Below, piece by piece: positions 13,205 to 24,527 of a stretch of DNA of 64,000 nucleotides (its first letter is position 1; each line of letters begins with the position of its first letter). The position numbers were made by a program, and so were the translations under genes. A model generated the notes under the pieces. It was not told where the DNA came from, searched no databases, and saw only the letters and a list, made by a program, of their open reading frames with translations. Source of the stretch: Alnus glutinosa (Eukaryota > Streptophyta > Magnoliopsida > Fagales > Betulaceae); NCBI RefSeq assembly GCF_958979055.1, contig NC_084890.1, forward strand, positions 22,475,649 through 22,539,648. Direction: 5' to 3'.

Positions 13205-13445
13205 CCTTAATTAGTGGCGTGTCTGTTTGACACGCTACTATATATTGTGTCTGTCTGATATGCCACTATATATAATAGTAGCATGTCTGTTTGACATGCC
13301 ACTAATTTATGGCGCGTCAGTCAATGACATGCCACAAAGTTAAAAATACTGACTTTTAATCACACGCCACTAATGTTTAGTAGCCTTTCAGACACCCTAA
13401 AAGGCCACTAAAAGTTAGTCACAAAACACTTCAATTTTTGTAGTG
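13205..13445 (+). repeat. CACTA subterminal repeats and right terminus
   Basis: Short units of the form gtggcgtgtctgtttgacac and tgacatgccac recur in both orientations from 13205 to about 13430. They end in tttttgtagtg at 13445. Such arrays are the transposase-binding subterminal region of CACTA elements. The same style of array, built on a different motif, occurs in the short CACTA at 37.8-39.3 kb. Confidence 0.75.
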
Positions 13446-13514
13446 CTGACCCATATACACGTCACGAAATGCTTTTTTTTATTTATTTCTTTATTTATTT
13501 TTTAATAGTAACTG

Positions 13515-13842
13515 TTTATTTTTATTTCCGTATAGACTTACGGAAGGTGGCTCAAACAAATTAAAAATATCAAAGTTCAAAAGTTTAGTGGCAAATCTTC
13601 GAAAAAGATAAGGTAGAAAATTATACTGGTCTAGGCCAAGAAGCAAGACCAATAATTAATAATTAATTTCAGTGCAATGGCTCTAAAAATATCTATTGCT
13701 TCTGGGCCCAGACCAGTATAGTTTTCTTCACTATCTTTTGCGAAGATTTGCCACTCAACTTTTGAACTTTGATATTTTTTATTTTTTTGAACCACTCCTT
13801 GTAAGTCTAGACAGAAATGAAAATAATAATAATAATAATAAG
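13515..13842. repeat. Long foldback hairpin (MITE-like inverted repeat)
   Basis: The left arm runs from about 13515 (gtttatttttatttccgta...) through aaagttcaaaagtttagtgg to atactggtctaggcc. The right arm, from about 13695, is its imperfect reverse complement (gggcccagaccagtat...ccactcaacttttgaacttt...aagtctagacagaaatga). Arms are about 130-150 bp with a loop of roughly 40-50 bp. No coding is seen. It may be a MITE or another foldback, and its transcript would form a long double-stranded RNA. Confidence 0.75.
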
Positions 13843-13859
13843 TTGCAATTTCGTGTAGG

Positions 13860-15110
13860 ATACAATAATGACTGATTCAATGCCGTTGATCGTGAGGAGA
13901 AGAATGCAGGCTTTCCTCATGCATTACATCATGCCGGAAATAATGAGATAAGGATGCTATATTTGAGTTGAGCCCAATATTAAATGTTCAAGTTTTAAAT
14001 TCATGTGTAGCTTCGAGTTTCAACTTTGCATGCTATTTGTTTCCAACTTACAAAAAAAAAAAAAAAAAAAGACTTGGACTCCAATATTAGAGTACAATTT
14101 GCAAGAATTGAAACCCAAAATAATTTTGAGTTAAACGGATCAACGTACACTCAAACATCTATGGGTTTTTGAAATTGTGGGTTTGGATATAATTAAGTTA
14201 ATTGAGTTGGCTTCCAAACAAGGCAAATGATCAGAAGTTGTGTCGTTTTGACTTTAAAGAACTTAAAACATTCTTAAGTCCAAATATTTCAATGAAAATA
14301 ATAATTACTAGTGGTCCAGTACTAAAGAAAAATTGTTAAATAATGATATAAAAATTAAAAAACAATAATATTACTTGCATAATAACCCAAATTGAATGTT
14401 TTAAATGGTTTTAGTGTCTTACTTTGTTAAATGAGTCAAAACTTTGCAGGAATTTCGTACTTGCATATATATTCACTAATGATTAATAAAAAGTAGCTAG
14501 CTAGGTTGAACAATATTAACTAAAAATTAAGATATAAATTTTTTTCTAGGGTGACTAAATTTATTTGAAATAGTATTTTATGACTGTATTTTTATTTGTT
14601 TAATATTAATTTAATTTGATCTACCCATCAAGAGTTATTTAAATTTTGTGAATATATTTATGTATATGTGTAAATGCAAAGGTAGTTGGGGGCGTTTTGG
14701 TTGCAATCAATCAAGCCTTTGTTTGTCTGACAGGAAAAGTTGAGTAAGAGGGATTTTGAGAGTGTTTTTTAAAACAAAGAGCCATTCTTATAAATATGAG
14801 ACTGAAATGTCAAATGATTAGAGGTACAAAGACTCTAAAACAAAATCAGGGACGGGAGATTTCCTCCATGGCACAACTATCGATCACTTTTAGTTCATTT
14901 GTTTAAAAAAGTTTATTATTATTATTAATAAAAAAAAATTCAAGAAACTATATAAATGGGTTAAGGTATGGTTTTATAGATTTTTTTTAATAAAAAAAAC
15001 GGTGGTTTATAGTTGTGTTATAAGGTATCCAAATAATATTTGTGCATTTCTTATATATCTCCAAATAAATAATTTATTAAATCTATGATTGAATTTTATT
15101 ATTGATATTT
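13860..15110. other. AT-rich spacer, no feature recognised
   Basis: There are poly(A) and ATT runs and no coding pattern on either strand. A short poly(A) tract near 14052-14070 might mark an old retro-insertion, but I see no flanking duplication. Confidence 0.4.
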
Positions 15111-15114
15111 TTGT

Positions 15115-15866
15115 ACACAAAACGACCACATCAGGAACACTGCCTATTTCCATAAGCTAGTGAAGATCAGAAATCCTAGCAATCTTGTCAAGAGCTTAAG
15201 AGATGAGAGATGCAATTTGGTGCAAGATTTCAATCAGATTAAGCAGATTGCTATCAGCTTCTATTAGGCCCTTCTTGGCACTTCCAATCATTCATTCTCA
15301 AGTGAGAAAGTAGCTCAAGTTTCTTCCCTAATCCAGAAAAAAATTTCCTCTGCCTGCACTGAGGGGATGAGGACTGCAGTTACTAGGGCAGAAATTAAGA
15401 AGACTATTTTCTCTATGAATAGGAATAAGGTTCCTGGGCCAAATGGTTTTTCTGCCGAGTTTTTTCATAAGGCCTGGCTGATTGTTGAGAATGGGGTTGT
15501 GGAGGCTATCCTTGAGTTTTTTGAGATTGGAAATCTTCTTAGGGAAGTGAACTCTACTATTATCAATCTAGTGCCTAAAAAGAAGAATCCTACTTCTATG
15601 AGTGGATATAGACCAATTTCTTGTTGCAACTTCATATATATACAAGTGCATCACAAAGATTTTGGCTAATCGGCTTCTACCTGGTTTGGATGAGGTTATA
15701 AGTCTTAATTAGGGTTCTTTCATTCCCAAAAGAAGTATTGTTGAGAATATCTTATTGACTTAAGAGTTGGTTTTTACTTATGGTGCATCCAGTTTTTACT
15801 GGAATGAGTTGTAGAATGATGTTTTTGTTCTATAAAGGTTTTAAATCATTAAAAAAAAAAAAAAAA
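15115..15866 (+). mobile_element. L1-type LINE fragment (reverse transcriptase part)
   Basis: The translation around 15367-15670 is classic plant L1 reverse transcriptase: an MNRNKVPGPNGFSAEFF block, an IINLVPKKKNPTSMSGYRPI block, and, after a frameshift, ILANRLLPGL. Upstream, 15120-15360 gives the linker region (YFHKLVKIRN...SLRDERC) with one stop. Downstream come ...SFIPKRSIVENILL, a short 3' piece and a poly(A) tract at 15850-15866. The fragment is truncated, internally deleted and inactive. Confidence 0.85.
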
Positions 15867-15998
15867 ATGTGCTCCTGGACTACTTAGTTAATTTTCAATG
15901 GAGCTCCAGCCAAGAAGTCTAGAAAACTACGAATAATGAATAAAAATTCTTAAACACCGACAATTTTGTGGCCGTTGAAAGTTAGATGAGAGTTAGAT

Positions 15999-16247
15999 CT
16001 GTTTGGCAAGCTATTGCTAATTACTCATAATTGTCTTTTTGCCCATCAAATTAAAAATATTTCAACTTTTTTGTACTTTTTGTATTACATCAGTCATTTT
16101 TTATTATTATTCAAAGAAAAAAAAAACTCATTACAAAACAAAACTTTTTCACTTTTTTATAAAATATTCTCAAATTTTATATTACATCAACCACTTCTTA
16201 CTACTATTCAAACAAATATTCTACAAGACAACTGCTTACCAAACATA
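15999..16247. mobile_element. MITE, family A copy 1
   Basis: Imperfect terminal inverted repeats: tgtttggcaagc at the left and gcttaccaaaca at the right. The interior has repeated cacttttt...attacatca...attactattcaaa phrases that are shared with the element at 36271-36565. No convincing target duplication was found. Confidence 0.55.
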
Positions 16248-16619
16248 CCTAAATTCTACCTAATTAAAAGATAATGAAACAAATTAGTGAACATGGGGAC
16301 AAGAAGGCCATAAAGCTTGTCGTGCGGGACCACTCGAAAAAACAAAAGATTAAAGGACGTGGCCATCATCATGCTTGTCCAGAAGATAACTTGGCCATCA
16401 CAAGGTTTTCCATTAATTAATTAATTAATTAAGCAATCTCCTCATGAGTTTCGAGGTCTTCTACTGAATGGGAAATGCTATAGAGAAGCCTTTTGTCCGT
16501 CTTCCATCAGCCACTTTTCCACGTGGCAGTGGCATTTTATTAAAAAATATTTGAAACCAATATCACGGGTTTCAGGAACCAAAACCATTTCCCTCCAAAA
16601 ATTCTCCCCCCTTTCTGTT

Positions 16620-17215
16620 TCCCTCGAAACCCAGCAGACCACCCAGCTCTCCTGTGAGACCGGCACCCGACCAGCAGACCACCCAGCTCTCCTGTGAGAC
16701 CGGCACCGGACCAGCAGACCACCCAGACCTGCACCGCCGTCAGACCACCGGCACGGACCAGCAGACCACCCAGACCGGCACCGCCGTCAGACCACCGGCA
16801 CGGACCAGCAGACCACCCAGACCGGCACCGCCGTCAGACCAGCGGCACCGGACCAGCAGACCACCCACCCCCCTTTCTGTTTCCCTCGAAACCCAGGGAC
16901 CACCCAGCTCGCCTGTGAGACCGGCACCGGACCAGCAGACCACCCAGACTGGCACCGCCGTCAGACCACCGGCACCAGACCAGCAGACCACCCAGACCGG
17001 CATTGGCGTCAGACCACCGGCACCGGACCAGCAGACCACCCACCCCCCTTTCTATTTCCCTCGAAACCCAGGGACCACCCAGCTCGCCTGTGAGACCGGC
17101 ACCGGACCAGCAGACCACCCAGACCGGCACCGCCGTCAGACCACCGGCACCAGACCAGCAGACCACCCAGACCGGCACCGGCGTCAGCCCACCATTTCTC
17201 TCCCAGCTCTCTGAC
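16620..17215. repeat. GC-rich minisatellite in left MULE end
   Basis: Units built on gaccagcagaccacccagac, ccggcaccg and ccgtcagaccac recur many times. A higher-order period of about 180 bp is visible (ccctttct-tttccctcgaaac near 16870 and 17047). Open frames on both strands across this array are products of the repeat, not genes. Confidence 0.9.
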
Positions 17216-17221
17216 AGAGCT

Positions 17222-17476
17222 GTAAGAATTTTTGAATACTGGAAATGTGTATATTAATTTTATTGAATGAGTTACATGGTCTTATATACTAGTTGTACAT
17301 GCTGCTTGTAGAATTTTTGAATACCGGAAATGTGTATATTAATTTTATTGAATGAGTTACATGGTCTTATATACTAGTTGTACATGCTGCTTGTAGAATT
17401 TTTGAATACCGGAAATGTGTATATTAATTTTATTGAATGAGTTACATGGTCTTATATACTAGTTGTACATGCTGCC
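17222..17476. repeat. Three tandem copies of an 85-bp unit
   Basis: The unit starts gaatttttgaatac(t/c)gg at 17226, 17311 and 17396, and each copy ends gttgtacatgctgc. Copies are nearly identical, so the triplication is recent. It lies between the GC-rich end and the FAR1-type gene, probably in its 5' leader or promoter. Confidence 0.92.
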
Positions 17477-18314
17477 ATAGAAGGTAATATCTTTTAGAAT
17501 AGAAACAAAATTATACCGGACTAAGTCTAGAGGGAAAGTCTATTTCAGACTTTCCTTAGATGCTGCAATTCCAATATATGCGGTCCATGTCTGAGGTGCA
17601 GTGAGCGTGAAGAGCAAGTCAATGAAAAGCTTGCTGTTTTGAGCTTTGGTAAGTTGCCTTTAATAGAAGATATGCATGAGTGATTGGCTGCATGATTGTG
17701 TTTGATTGAATGACCCTAATAGGCATATTATGTTTAGCAAAGAGGTCTATGGGTTATAGTCTTCAAATTAAATGAGCATAGGGAATTACCGGACAAATAT
17801 ATCTTGCTGTGACAAAGGTGCAAACATGTAGCTTTTGTGTTTTACTTGTTTGTTTGATTTTATCGAAATAGAAATCTTTGTAATAGAATATACACCTTAT
17901 TATATACTTTCAATTGTTGATATTGCAGTAGAATTATCTGTTAAAAGTTGATTTCCAAGGACTTATATCATCATGCAGCTATGTAGTTGTGAGTTGTTGT
18001 AGATAGTTTAGCTGCAGTTGCTTGTTTTTCTGTAGTTGGCTGATTGTTTTGTTGAGTTTGTAGTTGTGTAACTTTGCTTTGATGGTTTAGTTGTTAATAA
18101 TATGCTTATTCATCTAAAAAAAGAATGCTAATAGAAGCTGAATTTTAGCTTAAAATGTAACAATACTATGACAAATTACATTTACATGAGAGGAGAATGG
18201 GATATGTCAAACAGCTAATGGTGACATTTGTCACCATTGTTTAGGGTATGGCCCTCAAGCACTTAAAAATTGTTGCACTAATATGAATATTTATTTGTTG
18301 TAGAAACTTTTACC

Positions 18315-20964
18315 ATGGACTTACCACAACTGCCCTTGATTTCACTATGCGAAAATGAATGTTCGTTGACACACGAACAAGTTGATGATGTTGTGCCCAT
18401 CCAAATGGACCCTCAAAATGGTATGTTGGTTGTTTCATGCTTACTTTTAATTTCTATAACATATCTTAAAATAAATGTTATTATTCATAGCTAAGTTCTT
18501 TACACTATGTTTCATTTGTTTTGATGCAGATGGAAATGAAATTGTGACTGATAAACAGTTGAAAGATGATAGTTTGGTCAATTGTGGTTCCAAGCACAAG
18601 TTCATAGATAAAGATAAAAATGTTGAGGAACCTAAGGAGGGTATGTTATTTGGCTCCATAGAGGAACTTCTTGAACATTATAGAAATTATGCAAAGCAAG
18701 AGGGATTTGGTGTGGTGCAGAAGAAGAAGAAAAAGTATAAAAATGGAGATGTACATTACATCACTTTAGCATGTGCTCGTCAAGGCAACGCATCATCCAG
18801 CTCAAGCAATAACCTTTGTAAGCCTATGAAAACAAGCAAAACGGGGTGTAAGGCTACTTTGAGTGCAACATTGGTGGATACAATGTGGTATGTGACAAAT
18901 GTAAAGCTAGGGCATAATCACAATTTAAGCCCAGGTAAAGCGAGATATATTAGATGCCACAAGAAGTTGGATCTTGCTACAAAGAGAAAGCTTGATATAG
19001 ATGATAGAGCTGGAATTCGTACAAATAAGATCTATAACTCGTTAGCCGTTGAAGCGGGGGGATACGAGAATCTTACATTTGGAGAGAAAGAATGTCGCAA
19101 TTATATTGCGAACTCAAGACGTCTTCGCCTTGGCACAGGAGGTGCTACAGCACTCCGTGACTACTTTGATAGAATGCAGAAAGTGGATAGTGATTTCTAT
19201 TTTGAAATGGACGTGGATGATGAGTTTAGACTAAAAAATGTATTTTGGGCTGATGCACGAAGTAGGGCATCATATGAAGATTTTGGTGATGTGGTTACAT
19301 TTGACACAACATATTTAACCAACAAATACCAAATGCCATTTGCCCCTTTTGTGGGAGTAAATCATCATGGCCAGTCAATTCTTTTTGGAGCAGCATTAAT
19401 TTCAAGTGAAGATACAACGATATTTATTTGGTTGTTTGAGGCATGGTTAAAATGCATGAAGGGCCGTGCTCCAATGGCAATTATTACAGATCAAGACAGG
19501 GCTATGAAAAATGCAATTAAAGAGGTTTTTCCTGTCACTCGACACAGATTTTGTTTATGGCACATACTAAAAAAACTTCCAGAAAAATTTGGATCAAATT
19601 CACAATACAAAGCCATTAAGAATGCCATACGAAATTGTGTGTATAATTCTCAAACATGTGACGAGTTTGATGCTAATTGGCAGAAGAGTGTACTTGAGTG
19701 TTATAATTTGGAGGAGAATGCATGGCTACATGATTTATATAGCGAGCGGAATTTCTGGGTACCGGCATATTTGAATGGTGTATTTTGGGCCGGCATGACT
19801 ACCACACAACGTAGTGAGAGTATGAATGCATTTTTTGATGGTTATGTGCACTCGTCTACTTCATTGAAAGAATTTGTGGATGAATACGATAACGCTTTGC
19901 GTAGGAAGGTTGAGGTTGAGAATGTTGCTGATTTTGATTCTTTTCATACCACGATTTCATGTGTAAGCAGGTATCATTTTGAGAAGCAATTTCAGAAAAT
20001 GTACACCCATGCAAAGTTCAAAGAAGTTCAAAAAGAGATTTCAGAGATTATGTATTGCGGTTGCTCTCGTTTAGAAAGTGAAGGTGGAATTAATACCTAT
20101 CAAGTGATCGAACGGGTTGAAATTAGTGATTCCTACATGAAGAAAGTAAGCTTTACTGTTTACTATAATGGGTCTTCATGCGAAGTGAACTGTAGTTGTC
20201 ATCTGTTTGAATCAAGAGGAATTTTGTGCAGACATGTCATGGCTGTATTGACTATATGTGAAGATGTGGAATTGTTGCCTGAGAAATATTTTCTAAATCG
20301 ATGGAGGAAGGATTTGGAGCGGCCATATAAGTTAATTAAAAGTAGTTATGATCCTTTGAGTGGCAACCCTAATGCAGATCGATATGCTGAACTGAGCAAA
20401 AAAATGTTGAAGTTAGCCGCAATCGTAGCACCAAACGTGGACCATTGCACGGAAGTGGAAAATTATGTTGATATGCTAACTACAAAATTTAGTGGTCCAA
20501 GATGTGAACAAAGTCCACATTCCCAATCACTTCCAAGTGCAAAATTGCTCCCAAGTGCATCTATGACCGGCGATGGAGTAGAGGTGTGTAGTCCTCTAGT
20601 GGCTCATACTAAAGGGAGAAAACCATCAAACAGAAAGGAGTCCGCAGTTGAAAAAGCGGTCAAAAAGTCAAAATCATCAAACAAGAGTGCCACAAATCCC
20701 AAACGGCAGAGGAAAAAAAAAAAGGTATTAAAATATTTGAAAGCCGATGTTGATGCGCATTACAAATTATGTTCACATATTTGATTTGTAATTTTAATAT
20801 TATATGTAACATGTTATTCCATATTTTTGTTTATTGAAGACATGCCAAAGATCACTAGTAGATGAACTAGACACAAGTGAAGATCCATTCACTTTTGTAA
20901 CTGATTTTCAGCGTGACCAAGTAATTGGAACTCAAAGTAGTGTTGTTGCACAGGTATGGAGAGA

Positions 20965-21012
<48 letters not shown>

Positions 21013-21150
21013 CGTAGATGTGTATGTTGATTTGTACATGTTGACGAATATGTTAATCATACAAAGTTTTTGTTTCAGACTTTTGGGAATTCACAGCCAT
21101 CATGTCCTGTTGAAGGAGATTTCATTTACTTGACATAAGTATTTGGTAAG
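18315..21150 (+). CDS. FAR1-RELATED SEQUENCE (FRS) / MULE transposase-type protein
   Basis: FAR1/FHY3-family proteins are nuclear DNA-binding factors derived from Mutator transposases. Some copies still act as transposases. Exons 18315-18420, 18530-20724, 20840-20953 and 21079-21150 have GT/AG borders and join in frame to about 828 codons. Domains: FAR1 zinc-binding domain at residues ~75-170 (EHYRNYAKQEGFGVVQ, TGCKAT, GHNHNLSP); MULE transposase domain at ~285-380 (FDTTYLTNKY, IITDQDRAMKNAI, RFCLWHI); SWIM zinc finger near 590-612 (CSCHLFESRGILCRH); and a lysine-rich nuclear-localisation-like tail. Catalytic-type aspartates in FDTTY and ITDQD are kept. No stop or frameshift is seen, unlike its neighbours. 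The ATG was chosen because exon 1 splices in phase. The 3' end could extend, since a GTAAGT lies at 21147. Confidence 0.88.
20969..21009. repeat. (TA)n microsatellite in an intron
   Basis: About twenty TA units lie in intron 3 of the FAR1-type gene. Confidence 0.95.
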
Positions 21151-23576
21151 TATTTGGTTTTTTATCATTTTCTTCAAATTTGGTCGTTTTTATTGCTATT
21201 TTCTAAGGTGTACTTGCATGCTATTTCAGGTGATATTCTTGCTGGAATTTTTTTGGTGATGTTGTGGTCCAATTTTCCTTTTCCCCCTTCCTTTGTAAGT
21301 AAAATAGAAGTTAGTAGTTAATTGTTAATTTTTCCCCCCTTCCATGTCTTGTATTTATTTTCAAAGAATTTTCAAACCACAAGTAAATCTTATGCTCACT
21401 TGAAACTATAGGTGAGTTTTTGTAGCCATTAGAATTGGCTAAGTTGGATAAAACTGAAGAAATCTGGAAGATCTTTCCTCCTCCATGAAATGTTCCTTAA
21501 AGCCTCTGTATCCAGTTCTGTAAGAAAACGAGGTATCCTATCTACTTGTCTTTGACATCAAATCTTGATCTTTGTTAAACAAACATGAGTGGAGTGCTTC
21601 TTGGAATGTTCCTTAAAGCCTCTGTATCCAGTTCTATAAATCATGAAATGATAAGATGTAGTGTGACTGAAGCTTAGACTTTGTAGATTTTTTACCTTAT
21701 GAGATGCTTTCAATATTGTATTGGTCTGTATGCCTGCATGCCTTGTTTGTCTCTGAAATGGCTAATGATTGTGAGGATTCTATCCTTTTTCCCTAATTTT
21801 TTAAGCTCATCTTTCACTGACTTTGTTCAAACTATATGTATGTACCTATATTTTGGCAAAGGATAATTTAGTTGTTAAGACTTGTCAAAATCCTCTGGTT
21901 CTCATGCCCATTCTTTGTCAATTAATTAAGTAGACACAGAACATGTCACACAAAAGCTAATAGCACTCTCACTGAATGGTTAGAAATGTTTGAAAGTTGA
22001 ATTGGAAACTAACATCCAGTGCATAAACTAACAGATGATACAACCTCATGAAATCATAAATCAATATGAAGTCTGTCTTCTACTTTTTTGGTGCCTAGAA
22101 GTCTTGTAATGTATCTTTCTTCAACAGGTTTTTGTTGTTCTTGAACCAAATAGGCAGGAGATCATCTATTCAAACTACCCTTATAATATTATATCTCTTT
22201 ACAAGTTTCCCAACTGTGCTGTTCGAAATTATAAGGTACCCGGCAGTTTTCTATTATTGTATTTATTATAGTGTTCTGCTACTATGTTTTCTATTATTGT
22301 ATTTATTATAGTGTCCTGATTGGGTGGCTGATGGACTATGGGGTAGCATCTGCAGTGGTATTCTTTGCCTTCTAATTGGAGTTTTACTTGTTATAACAGA
22401 GGTGAGAGGAATTGGACAACTTAGTAACTGTCAATGTAACTTCCACTGCTTTTGTTATTGTCTTGGTATAGCTTTGTTGTTCTTCTTTACAATACGGTAT
22501 CATGATTGAGTGATCAATGCAGGGCAGGGCAGATATTGAGCTACTGATCTGGGTAATATTTGCCTTGCATAGAATATTTGTTATGTTGATTTCCTTTAAT
22601 AGTCGACTGCCTTGTTGGTTGACCTGCTGAATTAATGTTGACTGGTGGCTGATCTTCAATGGTTGATAATGTAGGCATGCAATCTTTGACAACTGGCATA
22701 GCAGTTGTGTTACACATGGGAGCTGCTGTGGCATGCACAACAACCGAGTGTTTTTTTTCTGCAGAGACCAGTCTTTGGTCATCAAGCAGTAGGGACTGAG
22801 GAAGTGAGGAGAGCCAAATGCTGACCAATTCAACTTCCAGAAAAAAGGGTCTCAATAATATGGGACCAGCAGCTTGTTTTAGTCATTGTATATGTCCATG
22901 GGTCGAGTCATTATCTATGGTTTTTTTTTTTTTTATGTAATGTGATGTGTGTCTTGGAAGTCCACAAGAGATGCAGATACGGGAATGCATATCCATCTTT
23001 GCTTCCAAAATGTCAATTGTCAATGCAATTTTATTTTCCCACTTCTATACTCTATTATGGTGTTGGTAGGAAGGTTGCATCACATGACAATTTAGAGGGC
23101 ATTGCCGACCCATACGGTAATGAAATGTTGAAAAACAAAGGAAAAAGAAAAAGAAACTCGGATGCCACTAAAATACCAACTTGACTACTAATTTAAGTCC
23201 TTGTTCAAGCATCTCAATTTCACTCCCAAAGTCATCATAATCATTGGAATGCACATATTGGGGCTAACATGAATGAAGCAAACATTCACCGAATGAATTT
23301 TTCATTCCTAAATCCTAAGTATGTTTAGCTAACAGAATAACCAAAATTATAAAATCAAATTAAAATGTGTTTAGCTAACAGAATAAATGAGGTATAATGT
23401 TCCATGCTTGGAAAACTGCTCAATCACTTTATACAACCACAAAATGAAATCTTTGTTAAAAAAAAAAATCAGTCATTATCTGTGCAGCTTCAGTCTACAA
23501 TGGCAACACTTGCATTTGGTCCTGCGCACGGTCATTGCCACAAAGCATGGCTTTGGTCCCTTTAAAAGATACCGTA
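21151..23576. other. Downstream region of MULE; possible captured exons
   Basis: No firm gene. A sentence-like direct repeat (tgttccttaaagcctctgtatccagttct) occurs at about 21490 and 21606. A 35-bp block repeats at about 22245 and 22283. Two stretches look exon-like: 22129-22234 is open (VLEPNRQEIIYSNYPYN) between AG and GT. In 22324-22400 a hydrophobic segment (CSGILCLLIGVLLVIT) ends at a GT donor and may continue at 22523-22552. I recognise no family, and these could be chance. Confidence 0.35.
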
Positions 23577-24370
23577 GAGAGAGAATATGGTGGTCGCCGG
23601 CTCCTGGTCTGTGAGAGAGCTGGGTCCGCGCGGGTGGGTCGTCGAGAAACCCGGTCGATCTGGGCAACGTCGGAGATCCGGTGCCGGTCTGTGAGAGAGC
23701 TGGGAGAGAATTGGTGGGCCGGTCTGCTGGGCTCGACAGAGACTGCGACGTCGGCGTCAGATCTGGGCGGCCGGTCTATGCTGGGTCCGACAGAGCTAGG
23801 CGGGTGGGTCGTCGGTGGGCCGGTCCTCTAGGTTCGAGAGAGAGATCTGGGACGGCCGATCGGTGGGTCGTCAAGAAACCCGGTCTGCTGGTCCGGTGTC
23901 GGTCTGTGAGAGAGCTGGAAGAGAAACGGTGGGCCGGTCTGCTGGGTTCGACGTCGGCGTCAGACCTGGGCGGCCGGTCTGTGCTGGGTCCGACGGAGAG
24001 AGAGCTGGGTGTCGGATGGGAGAGCGAGCCGCGTCGGCGTTCGTTGGCAAGGGCGTCGGATTCGGATTTCCGGCCGGTGGGCCGGTCTGCTGGTTTCGAG
24101 GGACTCCGAGAGAGAGCGAGCGGCGTCGGCGTCGGCGTCGGATTTCCGGTCGGTGGGGGAGGGCACGGTGGAGAGGGGAGATTTGGAAAATGGCGGAAAT
24201 TTGAACGTAAATGGCAACACCCCTTTGTTTTGATTGCTTCTTTTGTTTGTTTAAAAAAAAAGGAAAAAACAATGACACGTGGAAAAAAGACTGAAGAGGG
24301 ACGGATGCGTTGCGCATGCGTAGAAGCTCTCGCAACGCAGAAATCTTTTGTCGAACCCAGAAACGGGATT
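23577..24370. repeat. GC-rich right end of the MULE, inverted relative to 16.5-17.2 kb
   Basis: Read on the minus strand it contains accagcagaccggcccacc, cagctctctcacagaccg and tccctcgaaaccagcagacc, all matching phrases of the left array. Nearer the edge are ttttccacgtgtcattg and cgtccctcttcag. It is strongly GC-rich next to AT-rich flanks. Long open frames on both strands here are composition artefacts. Confidence 0.75.
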
Positions 24371-24515
24371 GACAACTAAAAGAGAGAAATTTCGCAGAAA
24401 GAGCATGAGAGCAGTTGTAGCTGTCACTCAAACTACGTAACGGACGGCAACTTTTGCTGCCACGCAATCAATCATTACCACCGAAAGACAAAGCCAATCG
24501 ATATTAATGCAATAT

Positions 24516-24527
24516 TATATATATAAA
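24516..24527 (+). promoter_or_regulatory. TATA box of the WRKY-like transcript
   Basis: TATATATATAAAA lies about 235 bp before the ATG at 24759 and is followed by a pyrimidine-rich leader (ctctctccctctctctc). The spacing suits a start of transcription near 24550. Confidence 0.55.

Larger units (their letters stand above)
6774..13445 (+). mobile_element. Decayed CACTA (En/Spm) DNA transposon
   Basis: The coding order is transposase-associated domain, tnp2 transposase, DUF4218-like region, DUF4216, then a Plant-transposase (Transposase_24) module, all on the plus strand. That is the standard content of a plant CACTA element. The right terminus is ...caatttttgtagtg at 13432-13445, the CACTA TIR read inward, preceded by subterminal repeats. 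I could not find the matching left cactac terminus or a 3-bp duplication, so the left end is probably truncated or diverged. Several stops and frameshifts show it is no longer autonomous. Confidence 0.85.
16462..24385 (+). mobile_element. Probable Mutator-like element carrying a FAR1-type transposase gene
   Basis: An intact FAR1/MURA-type gene (18315-21150) sits between two related GC-rich segments in opposite orientation. Left: about 16480-17215. Right: about 23577-24370. Reading inward, both contain a gtcc-(g/c)tcttc stretch, ttttccacgtg, a T/A-rich stretch, then tccctcgaaacc and repeated accagcagacc / agctctc phrases. That arrangement is what long MULE terminal inverted repeats look like. 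The outermost bases and a 9-bp target duplication could not be fixed by eye, so the coordinates are approximate. The alternative is a host FAR1-related gene flanked by two unrelated copies of a minisatellite. Confidence 0.55.

Noticed and set aside
16540..17257. Several overlapping open frames rich in Pro/Thr/Gln or Gly/Val/Trp
   Set aside because: Products of a GC-rich tandem array whose unit lacks stops on both strands; no start context and no domain.
23535..24467. Open frames of up to about 230 codons on both strands
   Set aside because: High GC content of the MULE right end removes stops; the frames overlap each other and match no family.
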